From NCBI GenBank assembly GCA_028753945.1, contig JAPNXP010000004.1, forward strand, positions 3,410,001 through 3,474,000: a stretch of 64,000 nt of DNA, read 5' to 3'. The notes under the pieces were generated by a model that searched no databases, had not been told where the DNA came from, and saw nothing but the letters and a program-made list of their open reading frames with translations. Made by a program: the position numbers and the translations under genes. The stretch is from Hexactinellida sp. DTS-2022. Taxonomy: Eukaryota; Porifera; Hexactinellida. Positions 36,675 through 46,727 of this stretch are shown in pieces. The number at the start of each line of letters is the position of its first letter. Within the stretch, counting starts at the first letter, position 1.

Positions 36675-36676
36675 CA
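36615..36676. repeat. 62-bp near-perfect palindrome over the acidic tail
   Basis: TGTCACATTTCTTC... pairs with ...GAAGAAATGTGACA with one mismatch around the centre CTGATGCATCAG. It encodes the Ser-rich then Asp/Glu-rich end of the element A protein including the stop codon, so the serine run and acidic run are opposite-strand images of each other. Confidence 0.85.
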
Positions 36677-36850
36677 GTATCTATCTGCTAAGTCTCCAAC
36701 CGTAAACTTTAATATTTATATATTAAACCGTTAGAGTATTTATATTAGCTAATTTGTACTCAGTAAACATAGCCGATAGAAACAAGGGGTCACTCGATAT
36801 GGTTTCTACCAAATTTGGAGATCTAGAATTTTCTCATTCCTGGCCGTTGC

Positions 36851-37724
36851 TATGGATATATAATTAGATACAAGCTGCTGGTCCGCGCTACGCGCGTTCT
36901 TACAACTTGCAATCGGGCTTGCGGCCCTCGCTTGTATTTAAAGCAAATAACTTTTAAATGTTATGCCGTTTGTATTTAAATACTGTGAAATGTAACGAAA
37001 AATTTACTATACTATATATTCTCTTTCCTTACGTCACGTTTTTTGCCATTTTGTAATAAAAAGTACGGTCTGCCACATTCGTAATCCTTCTCCCCCTTGG
37101 AAGCGCTACTTAACGTTATAAGGCCTCATACACAGGTTGGTTATATTATGGAAAATCATATAGTATTTATTTAAACAGCCCGCTTGCCTATGTACAAATG
37201 ACCATTGCAGAGTGAAATTTAGCAGATTCTACTGTACCGCATATTTGTAGAAGAGCAGGGAATCCCAACTTCTTTCAGGTGTGGCCTCCTAATCAGTATA
37301 ATTATATCGGAGGACCCCAGCTTTAGGTTGTTATAAGACAAAGTAATTATTTATAAATACTAACACAAAACCCTGCCGAATATTGGTGCTAACTTAAACA
37401 TACAATTTTATAGATTAGAGAGCTTGTCCGTGTGTATAATACAGAATCCAAATATTGTAAATTAACGAACATTAAGGAACTGTACAACTCCTTGAACCCA
37501 GATGGGAAACAGTTAATGTATTGATTAATACTAATTGGAAATCAAATAGACACAATGGAAAAAAATTACAAAATTCTTGCAATTTTTGAGGTCATACGGC
37601 ATATTGACCCTACTATTAGTACTTTTTCCTAGTTAATAAATGTACGATTATATTCATAAGATAACAATAAAATATATCCGGACGGGGGGTAAAAATTGGG
37701 ACGAACGGGGATGATAAACAAGTA
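36851..37724. other. No gene recognised; CpG-dense patch at 36880-36930
   Basis: GGTCCGCGCTACGCGCG and CTTGCGGCCCTCGC stand out in AT-rich DNA. 37255-37390 begins GCAGGGAATCCCAACTTC and resembles 41340-41460 (CGGAGGCCCCA/CGGAGGACCCC), probably old hAT copies. Confidence 0.4.
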
Positions 37725-38224
37725 CAGTGGAACCTCTATAAGTGGGGAGCATGGGACGGGGAAAATTTCAATTGCCCCCCATTCCCCGGTTATAAAATTC
37801 AATTGGAAAAACATTATATATGCTATATTATACAAAGTATTCATATAACACACACATTAATGCACGTTATAGTTATTATTTGTATATTATGACAATTTAG
37901 TTAACTGCTGATCTACACTAGGTGATTTCTTCTAAAAACATCAGAGTAGATCAATCGAAAATATTTTTTCTGTAGAACTTTAGAGTCGATTTATTGGAAA
38001 TATTGTATTATTTTATAAGAATCATGTTAGGATTTCTCCATTCCCCCCATTTATGGAGGTTGTTTTGTATGCAGATAAAAACTCCTTGAAATTTATGGTC
38101 CCCCATTCCCCACTTCCCCGCTTATAGAGGTTCATTTGTATGGATATATACGAATATGGTGAAAAAATTCCCCACTTATGGAGGTTCCCCATTTATAGAG
38201 ACCCCACTTATAGAGGTTGCACTG
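37725..38224. mobile_element. 500-bp mariner-like short element, TSD TA
   Basis: Ends CAGTGGAACCTCTATAAGTG and CACTTATAGAGGTTGCACTG, TA-flanked. CCCC(A)TTCCCC and TTATAGAGGTT repeats fill both ends. Confidence 0.9.
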
Positions 38225-39328
38225 TAATTTATTTTATATTGCCTAATATAAATATATTTGGTGATGAATAAGCATTTTTTATATGCGTGTTGAGTGTTCA
38301 CCCAACACAACCAACTAATTCAATATCTTTAATTTCCAAAAATTGTGAAAACACATGTTTTAACGAAGTCATCCTTACCTCAAGGTGTCAAGACCTATTT
38401 GTAGAAGTGTTAATTGGCATAAGCATTAATTGATAAATTGGAAGTTTGTATCTATCTTCTATCATTTCTGAGATTAATGCTATTTAGCAAATAGTATATA
38501 TAATTGTTAAATTAGGAATAACTTAACACCAATTTCAAACACAACTTACATTTATTAAGTTTAATTATTTGTTTCAGATAGTAATTTTAGATGAATTTAC
38601 TACCAAATTTGAATTCAGCACATTTGACAACCCCTATAAACAAACTTGAAGCTTCTTTATACACGTATGTCAAACCGGACTAAGTTTATTTTAATTAATT
38701 ACGTCAGTATATTAATAGAACAGGAGAATTATTGCATAATGTAATATATTCACTTAAATCTGTCGTTGTTATGGAATGTAAAATCTTAGTTTTCAATTGG
38801 AAAATAGAAGCCTACTCGATCTCACAAGTTCAATCAATATACTAGTTATCACATGCTGAAACAATAGAATTGGATTTAACACTTTCAATTGAACTGGAGT
38901 GTTAGTAAACAAAGGGAATTTGCAACTCAATTGCGGCACAATCGAAGCCCTATTTTAAAATTAGTGCACTATGAAAAGGTGTGGAATTCAATTCTCTATC
39001 GAATGCATATTAATTGAATATTCGCGCACTATTTATTGTTGCTTTTCTAACATTGAATTGGTGCAAAAATGTGCCAAAAATAAGTCGCAAAAAATCGGAT
39101 ATCCAGGTGCAGATCTGTAACCCATGAGACACCTGTCAAGAAAATTTGGGCTCTTTGTTAATAAAACTCTGTTCTGTGGAGAGGATACGGAAGAAAAATA
39201 ACTAACCAAGGCAGAAAGATTGGAACTGTGCCACTATATTATAGTATAGTCGGCACAGTAAATAAGGCAGTGATTTCAATACTGGCCCACTACGTTTAGT
39301 CGGTTCAGTACTAAAATAATAAATAATA
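38225..39328. other. No gene recognised
   Basis: AT-rich intron sequence; no element ends noticed. Confidence 0.4.
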
Positions 39329-39350
39329 CAGTTGACTCCGCTTAATACTT

Positions 39351-40410
39351 ACAGCCGTGACCTACGTTATATATGGCCTATTCACCAAATTTGTGAACCG
39401 TGACCAATGACCATGGGTTAATGGAAGTTCATTGATAAATAGGTTATTTATCGTTATCTAATTAACTAGTTTTGATAGACCTCATAAATGTTCCTGAAAG
39501 AAAGAAAGAAATAATGAGTGTATTACCTAATAAGGAATTAAATGATAATTATCTTATTTTCTCAAAGATTATTGTAGTTAGGCATAAATAATGTATTGTC
39601 AATGATTAGGAAGTTACCTATTGCGGGTGATCAGTACTAGCCTTGTTTACATAAAATCGATAGTTTTTGAGAAAAGGCTCATTTAGGATTATTCATTTCC
39701 TTGGCAACCGAGGAATGTGTCAACATACCATTTATCTTTTCGATATATTTCACCTAACTAGTTATGGGCATCATCATATTCCAATTTTGAACATTTATAA
39801 CGCGTCTAACTATGTTAGATGCAGGCTATAAATACACGATAATACCCAACAAAAATAGCGATTACGTAATCAAATGATGACATAGCTCAATTCTGAAGGG
39901 TGCTATGTGTACCTTGATACAGTGGTTTTCAACTTTTTTTGTACTACGGAACTCCTAATTGTTTGTGACAGCACACGGAACCCTACACTTCTAATTCCTC
40001 TACGAATATATTTCTTACAATTTAATTACATTTATTTTTAACTAGTATTGTCAGGTACAATTTTGAATATTTCTTAAATTCGCGGTCTGATAGTCATTAA
40101 GCTGCTAAAGATTGTATTTCCGATTTACTATTATGAGTCTCTGATGTATTTGCATCGATTTGCCAATAATCCCGCGGAATCCTTGAGGTTTAGTCGCGGA
40201 ACCCAAGGGTCCCGCGGAACCCCGGTTGAAAACCACTGCCTTGATACTATGTTCTTATATAGTTATAGATCATTTATGAGGTCTACCACACTAGTTATTT
40301 AGATAATGATAAATAACCTATTTATCAATGGCCCTCCCTTAATCCATGGTCCCGGTTCACAAATTTGATGAATAGGCCTTATATAACGTAGGTCACGATC
40401 CAGCGTTTAA
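39351..40410. mobile_element. Inverted-repeat element, middle layer
   Basis: 39353-39495 is repeated inverted at 40268-40405 (GTGACCTACGTTATATA, TTGATAAATAGGTTATTTAT, GACCTCATAAATG). Between, 39830-39910 matches 22010-22090 inverted (GATTACGTAATC / GATCACGTAATCGCTATTTT), so the family has at least one other fragment. No coding. Confidence 0.75.
39920..40238. mobile_element. 319-bp hAT-like element, TSD CCTTGATA
   Basis: Ends CAGTGGTTTTCAACTTTTTT and CCCCGGTTGAAAACCACTG; exact duplication CCTTGATA at 39912-39919 and 40239-40246. CCCGCGGAAC repeats near the right end. Confidence 0.95.
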
Positions 40411-40814
40411 TAGTTTTATCCGCTTAATGGGGTGAAAATTTCACAGGATTCATAGGCGGAATGACAGTTTGGCTTAATTTATTTTTCGGTTGATAGATAT
40501 CTCCGCTTAATCGGGTCAAAGTAACCTGTCCCGAGGTGACTCTATAAAGCGGAGTCGACTATTAATTATTATTATTATTAAGGCATTAATTTTAGAACTG
40601 TCCACTACATTGTAGTTGGCACAGTTATATACAAAAAAGACTAATTATGGGTATTTATAGTAAAATCAGCAGTGATTATTGACTAATGAGAATATTGAGA
40701 TTGTGCTCAATAATCTATTGGGTGGGTTATAAACAAAGTCACAATACACGTACAACTTATCTGAATCAGTTACAACCAAATTTAAGTAAATAATACACTA
40801 TATTAGCAATTGGT

Positions 40815-41065
40815 AAATTGCTGCCGTCATCATTAAATGGCGCCTAATTGTATTAAACACAAATGTGAGAATTTCAAAAGTATTTCCAATTGACTCGAAA
40901 TGGTTGATTATCCCATATACAATACAATCTATAACAATTGGGGGCTTAGTTTGCTTAGAATGGAATATACAAACTGGCCTTCTTGTTTGATTCTTCTTGT
41001 TCTCGGAACCTATATATCTACCCGTAAATTTAAAAGGTCATGGGTAGAAAGTACCAGAAAAGCAC
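40815..41065 (+). mobile_element. P-element right-end remnant (no gene left)
   Basis: The block around 40815-40850 (ATTAAATGGCGCCTAA) and the TIR-like 40970-41030 (ACTGGCCTTCTTGTTTGATT, then CCTATATATCTA) match the order and spacing of 62365-62580 downstream of the C-terminal P fragment. No transposase coding is visible upstream. Best read as a solo end of the same subfamily. Confidence 0.6.
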
Positions 41066-41844
41066 CTCCAGAAAGTACCTTTGAATTGACCTAACAATAG
41101 GAAATATTGTTTCTGATTTAATTTACCTTCGAAAATTTAAACCTATTTTGAAAATATATTTCACAGTCACAACTTAAGGAATTAAAGATAATGAACACTT
41201 TATCTTGCTTTGCAATTTATTATTTCATGTGAGAGAGTGGTAACTCTGAAATAGTCCCAATTTATTGTCTCCTTCCAATCTCCTTTACGCAATATATGAA
41301 CAACCAATTATGCACCAAAATATATTTTGTAGTCAGTATAAGAAGGGCAGGACTAAGTCATGCTGAGATCCCTAAGTTATACCAATTTCGGAGGCCCCAC
41401 ATTTTAGTTAATATTTACAATAATAGTAAACTATAAAAGCTAAACCCTGTATAAAATTTCCATTAAAACGACTTGCTTTCGAGGGTTTAAACGGAACCTT
41501 GAGACCGTTAAAACTTGCTAGGCCCTAAGTTATAACTTATTTATTTTATGACCTAGCTCGGCATTGGGTGTATCTAACTGCTAAATATACCCAAAATTAT
41601 TAAATTTTTCGATTAATTGCTCCTCCGCTTGGTCGAGTTAAACTATCAGTGTATCAATTGAGGTTTATTGATTAAGTCACATTCAAGTTATTCCTAAATT
41701 ATCATTTGTCCTGTCTTTTCGGTCGCAAAGTTTCTAGCGCTACCATAGCAACCAAATTGGCGTTGTTAAATGGTAGTGTCCAATCGCGAATCGAATGGCA
41801 AGTAGAGTACGTTAGTTGGAAATAATTCACCTGAATGCCTATAG

Positions 41845-42007
41845 ATTTGACAAAGAGAAAGAAGATATTGAAAGAATACACTTAATGTCCGAGAGAGAAC
41901 GTAAAATTGAGTTTGAAAAGAACCCAAGATTTATTCCCAACAAACAGAGTAAAGAAAAACAGTATAAATTTCTTCAAAAATATTATCATAGAGGAGCATT
42001 TTTTCTG
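41845..42007 (+). CDS. MFAP1: MFAP1 internal exon (YKFLQKYYHRG exon)
   Basis: Seen: from the acceptor 'gcctatag' the frame reads through FDKEKEDIERIHLMSERER and ends in YKFLQKYYHRGAFFL at a CTG|GTAATG donor (phase 0). The first base completes the arginine codon left open by the 24221-24282 exon. Known: YKFLQKYYHRGAFF is a hallmark of MFAP1 across animals, preceded by a charged helix rich in E, K and R. The open frame continues 5' of the acceptor, so the 5' boundary rests on phase agreement and alignment with the family rather than on a strong pyrimidine tract. The exon is 163 bp. No other gene-like signal adjoins it; a P-element end remnant lies about 0.8 kb upstream. Confidence 0.9.
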
Positions 42008-42476
42008 GTAATGTTTTATTTTTTTCGAATTTATTTTTTGAACAGGTTTTAAATAACAAATACTTATATGGAGCTGAGTCCTGTTAACTGAAGTAGGTTT
42101 TTATTTATGTCTAAATTTTATTTCTGAGCTCATGGGTCTTTTAGAATTGAAACACCTCCTTATATGGCAGTTCAGTTACCAGTAACTGAGCTCCATATAA
42201 GTAATCTGTTTAAATAAATGGTTTTCTTTCTTCCTATTGACGATCCAAGGGTAATTTTTTAAATGCACCAATTTATGACACAACCAAAGTACGGCCTCTA
42301 TCAAAGAGTATTTGCCCTTCTTGAAAGCTATTGTACCTTTTATTAACATGTTGTGAGTGAGCATGTACCCTTTTAGTCAATATTATTATTTGAAGGTTTC
42401 ATTAAATCATTGACATTAAGTACTATCTCACTCTCATGTACCCTTACAACGATTAATCCTGGTGAGAACCCTGAAC

Positions 42477-42600
42477 CAGAGTGGACCATGGTTCGATGGG
42501 TCATGGGTCATTAAGGCTCATACTATGGGTTTGAGTAGGGTCTGTAAGCAGTTGAGGAATTGTTATAACAGGTCTCAATTTGTTGTTAATCACTACAACA
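42477..42600. repeat. GGACCATGG-type hAT left end
   Basis: CAGAGTGGACCATGG then GGGTCATGGGTCATT. 42510-42580 (GCTCATACTATGGGTTTGAG, GTCTGTAAGCAG) resembles 8480-8550. A right end of the same type lies at 46390-46420 (CAATGGTCCACTCAG); whether they bracket one element is uncertain because flanking 8-mers disagree. Confidence 0.5.
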
Positions 42601-43134
42601 GTGTTCCGCAACCCTTCATTTGCCGGCTACATAATTTCTTCAAAGACAATAAATTATAATTGCTACGGCATCTCTTTTGGATTTGAATTTCAATTCTGCC
42701 TTTGAATTATTTGAACTATTTTCGTCAATCTTCAGAAACTAGTCCATCAATTTGGGTGGGAATGGTAATCTCTCTTATGAATACACATTTTTTTCGAATA
42801 ATTATGTAATTTATGTTATACGTGATTTGTTAATTAGGGTGCCACCTTTTTGAACAGTAGAACATCTATATTATTAAAACTAGATTGTTGTTTGTTTGTT
42901 TGTTTGTGTGTCTGTTTGTCCAGATTGTATTTAAGTGATAGGGGAGTAGAAAACGCATTTCTACTATGTATATGATATAGAAACTAACTCCAAACTGTTA
43001 TAATAGGTGGACATTGGACAAGTATGCTGATTTTGAAATCCGAATTAATACATGTCTAACATGATATTTGTTGTTGGTGTTTACACAAATAGGTAAACAA
43101 ATGAATGAAAATTCAAAATCAATCTATAAGTTAG

Positions 43135-44966
43135 TAGTAGGGCAGCTTAAGCCCATATTTTGGAAGGATGCGGACATCCCGGACCAAAGCACCAAATTTT
43201 TTCCACATATAGACCATTGCTTGGGCACTCGATTTTTGGTATGATCCACTTCCGCCGGATACATTATGACCTCCATCAGGCATTTTCAAAATGACCACTG
43301 TAATATTATTCGGACAAAGTCCGCATTCACGAACTCATGTCAAATGACTTCGTATAAGGTCATTATATGCATAGTTGTAATCAGAACAGTGTGCGCTGTC
43401 GAAAGATGGGTCACTTGGTAGGGTTGCTGTAATTTCTGAGAATGGAATGTTCAACATTCCACCGTTCTCAAGGAAACTTTTTAATCTGAATATGGTCATG
43501 TGACCCCTCTAATTAACGGAAATTCCATGCTGATTACGAATATATTATTTCCAGATTGGAATAAATATCACTTGAAAAGTTATATTACATTTAGTGCTTA
43601 ATGATTAGCTAGCTTAAGGATGCTTCGGGTGAGATTTTCGGTCTTTCAGTGACAAAATTGAAAAGCGAGTTTATTCTGTGAAATGAAGCTAATATATCAT
43701 TAAATTATGTGGGAAGTGATTTTTTTTGAATAAATATTCTACAAAGTCTTCAAAATGTCAATTTGGTGACGTCATTGTTGATGATGTAGCTTTTTTATTA
43801 TCTCAATTGACATTCCTTGGTTTTGTATGTACCTTATCTTGCACTTATATACTTTATGTATATAAACTAACATTAATATGCACAAATATCTCAGTGATTA
43901 GCATATATTGCCAAAACCAGTTGATAATGGGCTAGAAATTCTGATCTGCATATTTTTTTTAATTTTTGTATGCATCATCAACAGATTAATTGACTATATT
44001 TTATTATTCAACTCAATTGTCATATATATTGGTATATTCATACTGTATCCCAACTAGTATAGACTTATTATACATTTTAGAGAATTAATCAATACGTAAG
44101 CCATGATTTAATCACTGATAATGATGTCCCAAAAGAAAGCGGACTCCATTAATACGACAGAAACTTGCATAGAATTCGATTTAATCAAGTAGTTTGTTTA
44201 CTATGATGTTTCAATACATATTTAGTATATAGTATGAAACTTATCTAGTATATTTAAACTAAATCCGGTTGTAATACGGAAAAATTTAATAGACATATGC
44301 ATTTCACATTCAAAAAACTTCAGCCTTCAATTACTCAATTGTTGTTTTTTTGACATATCCCGAATTTTATCTAATAAATTTCATAAGGATTGCTTTCAAA
44401 AATTCAGAAATAGTTCTTAATAGTATAATGATCATTTTGCAAGCTCATTGAAGCAAACTAACGATTAGTGTCTGAGTAGAGACCAAGCAAGGAGCAAAAA
44501 TACCACTTTCTGGCCTCTTTTTTGACGAATTTTAGGATTCGTAAGTTAAGAATTGGTTAAACTTGGGATTGGCGTCTGGTGAGCTAAGCAAATGTAGTGC
44601 TAATAGTACTGATCAATCATACAAATTTTTGGAGCTATATCGAATATACTTTACAAGAATTAATTTAGTGAAATCTAATAAAACAGTATTACCCCTATTG
44701 GGAGGCATTTCCAAAATAATTTAATGCTACTCGAAATAGTTTGGACTTAGATATGCTGTATACATTTTAAGCTTAGTTATGCAATTACAGAGGAGATTGG
44801 AGAATTACACTTCAATATCTACAAAGACGCTCAAACCACCCATACCCCTAATACATTTTTCACCCTAAGCACCCTTAAGAATGAAAAGTGGATACGCCAT
44901 AAATTTATCTATCATGTCCCTTCGTTTCAATTTTCTATGTAGCCCAAATAAAATAAAGCGGACTTT
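43135..44966 (+). mobile_element. Element C: partial copy of element B end, split by piggyBac
   Basis: 43135-43617 matches the element B terminal repeat at high identity, and 44875-44966 matches the sequence just inside the B right repeat (56975-57070, inverted), so the two blocks were contiguous. They are separated by a TTAA-flanked insertion (43618-44874). Homology with B stops at about 44966 beside the ZBED-type hAT remnant; the other end of C is missing. Confidence 0.8.
43618..44874. mobile_element. piggyBac-like element with TTAA duplication
   Basis: TTAA at 43614-43617 and 44875-44878. Terminal inverted repeats GGATGCTTCGGGTGA at the left and, on the minus strand from the right, GGGTGCTTAGGGTGA. 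The disrupted element C sequence reads continuously across the insertion when it and one TTAA are removed. No transposase coding recognised inside the 1257 bp, so it is non-autonomous. It lacks the classical CCC start but TTAA and the inverted ends fit piggyBac. Confidence 0.82.
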
Positions 44967-46110
44967 ATGCTGATAGCTACCAAAGGTTATCTGAAATTTC
45001 GCTATCAGACTCTACTGTTAGGCTTCGAATTGATGAAATGGCAGATGATATTAAAATCCAGATGTTGGATAAGGTCCGATCTTCGCCATTCTTCGCGATT
45101 CAGTGCGATAAGACTACAGAATATAGTACAGATATGTCTCAGTGCTCTCAATTGCTTGTTCATTGGAAATGGAACCCTGGAGGAGGAGATGATGTTATGT
45201 TGCCCACTGGAAACAACTACTAAATCAGATGATGTTCTTGCTGTGGTGTCAACATTTTTGAGGAAAACAATCTCTCTTGGGACAGGTTATTTGGTGTTTG
45301 CAACAGATGGAGCTCCAGCAATGTTATGTTCTCGTTCTGAATTTGTTACTAAGATCAAACAAAAATGTCCTTCCGCTGTTGGAACTCATTGCTTCAATCA
45401 TCGTGAAGCACTTGCATCACGGACCCTTCCAGTCTAGCTTATGAATTCACTCAATTCTGTGATCAAGATAGTTAACTTCATAAAAGGTGGGGCCCTTAAT
45501 ACACGATTATTTGCGAGGCTGTCATGACATTGGAGCAGACCACGAAGCATTACTGTTTCACACAAATGTACGCTGGCTTTCAAAAGGGAGGGAATATGTT
45601 AGAAATATTTTATGAATTGAAAGACGAAGTGAAATTATTTTTAGAAGATCAGAAGAAGTCTGATACCTTGCTATTTACACTCCGAGGAGTTTCAGTAATC
45701 TTTAGCATACCTCGTTGATATATTTGAGGCCCTAAACAAGCTCAACCGCCAGCACAAGGCAGAAACAGCAATTTTATCTGTCATCATGATGCCATTCGAG
45801 CTTTTATTGCCAAGTTGCACTTATTGAAGCGTCGAATCTGGGATTGAATTACTACAGGACCATTTCCACACCTTGATGAGGCTCTCAAGGATAAACTCCT
45901 CGATGATGATCATCAACAATTAATTCAAACCCATCTTCAAGTGCTAAGAGATGGATTCTGTCTATATTTTCCGGATATTGAAGAAGAAAGTTTAGAATGG
46001 AAGCTCATCAAGAATCCCTCCCTGATTTATATGGATTTGAAATTCAGCTAAGGACAGAGGGTCCGGATGGATTTGACGGATTCCAATCCATCAAATCCGT
46101 ATTTACCGAT
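44967..46110 (+). pseudogene. ZBED5/SCAND3-like hAT transposase, core part
   Basis: Seen across frames: MADDIKIQMLDKVRSSPFFA then QCDKTTEYSTDMSQCSQLLV (45040-45160), EEEMMLCCPLETTTKSDDV, FATDGAPAMLCSRSEFVTKI (45300-45355), GTHCFNHREALASRTLP, NSVIKIVNFI, and QKGGNMLEIFYELKDEVKLF (45575-45640). The end near 45955-46060 has FPDIEEESLEWKLIKNPS. Known: this order belongs to the hAT transposases domesticated as ZBED5/SCAND3/FAM200 in vertebrates; D-x-x-T and TDGAPAM mark the RNase H core. Frame changes and stops show decay; the BED finger and C-terminal dimerisation part are not here. Confidence 0.85.
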
Positions 46111-46320
46111 TTTGGAACGGATTTAGAATTTTAATTCTAGATGAGATTTCAATGTTTGTCCAGTTATAATACGAATCACATATGATAATCGTCGTGATTA
46201 TGAGCAACATAATCAATCCTATGAGAAACTAAATTTACCCAGAAACAGTACAGGCCATTTCTTTGGTGTTAATAATCTACCAAAATTTATTGATTGACTA
46301 AATTTAGATATTTAAAAAGT

Positions 46321-46420
46321 TAATGGGTAGATTGATCATAGATTGTTAATGGGTCAATGGGTAATGGGTCACAAATGCGATCGATCATTGGTGAACAATG
46401 TTGACCAATGGTCCACTCAG
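46321..46420. repeat. GGACCAT-type hAT right end
   Basis: GGGTCAATGGGTAATGGGTC, TTGACCAATGGTCCACTCAG. Same family as 24310-25025; lies about 200 bp after the ZBED-type hAT core. Confidence 0.55.
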
Positions 46421-46727
46421 AGCACAACTTCTCAACTCACCAGAGTACCAACCCTTTCGGGTCCTTAGTTAATTCTTCCCACCTCAATTATTCATTAAAC
46501 GGTGATCAATTTAAAGTGATTTCTCATTTTCAATCTATTGGTTCATTCGCTCTTCGTTTAATTGCTATCGGTTGAGATTCTGTAAGTAATACACTCAAGT
46601 ACCAGAAGCAGGGGCGGAAACCCAATAGTTGTAAAATTCCGAAAATACACATTCAAACCAAAGTCGATGATTTTAATGTCAAACTTAGTTAAATTATCTG
46701 TCCTATAATAGTATGCGGTTGGGCATC

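Larger units (their letters stand above)
33221..36850 (+). mobile_element. Element A: TIR transposon encoding a PIN-like/CXC protein
   Basis: Seen: inverted repeats of about 160 bp, 33221-33385 against 36690-36850, sharing TGGTAGAAACCATATC, AGTGACCCCTT and TTTACTGAGTAC-like blocks. Between them is one decayed coding region on the + strand (33845-36674). Element ends may lie slightly further out; I could not find a convincing target duplication. A short AT-rich element (33430-33640) has landed just inside the left repeat. Known: the encoded family is widespread in animal genomes as hypothetical proteins; I do not know a formally assigned transposon superfamily for it. Its presence between TIRs here is direct evidence that it travels on a mobile element. 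Confidence 0.75.
39329..40561. mobile_element. Mariner-like element with two nested insertions
   Basis: Left end TA|CAGTTGACTCCGCTTAAT, right end TAAAGCGGAGTCGACTA. Inside is an inverted-repeat element (39351-40410), which in turn contains a hAT-like element (39920-40238). Right-hand part 40411-40561 has CGCTTAAT(G/C)GGG motifs of the same family as 60188-60289. Confidence 0.8.
24283..41844 (+). other. Giant MFAP1 intron, about 17.6 kb
   Basis: GT-AG bounded interval between two phase-2 compatible MFAP1 exons. It contains hAT, mariner-like, P and element A copies listed separately. The P element (27249-30234) is antisense to MFAP1 and element A (33.2-36.85 kb) is sense. Intron extent is an inference from exon pairing; an unrecognised short exon in between cannot be excluded, but the reading frame closes without one. 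Confidence 0.8.

Noticed and set aside
46140..46320. Extension of the hAT gene C-terminus
   Set aside because: No CEAxFS..IKxKYR-type motif could be found after 46110, so the gene fragment was ended there.
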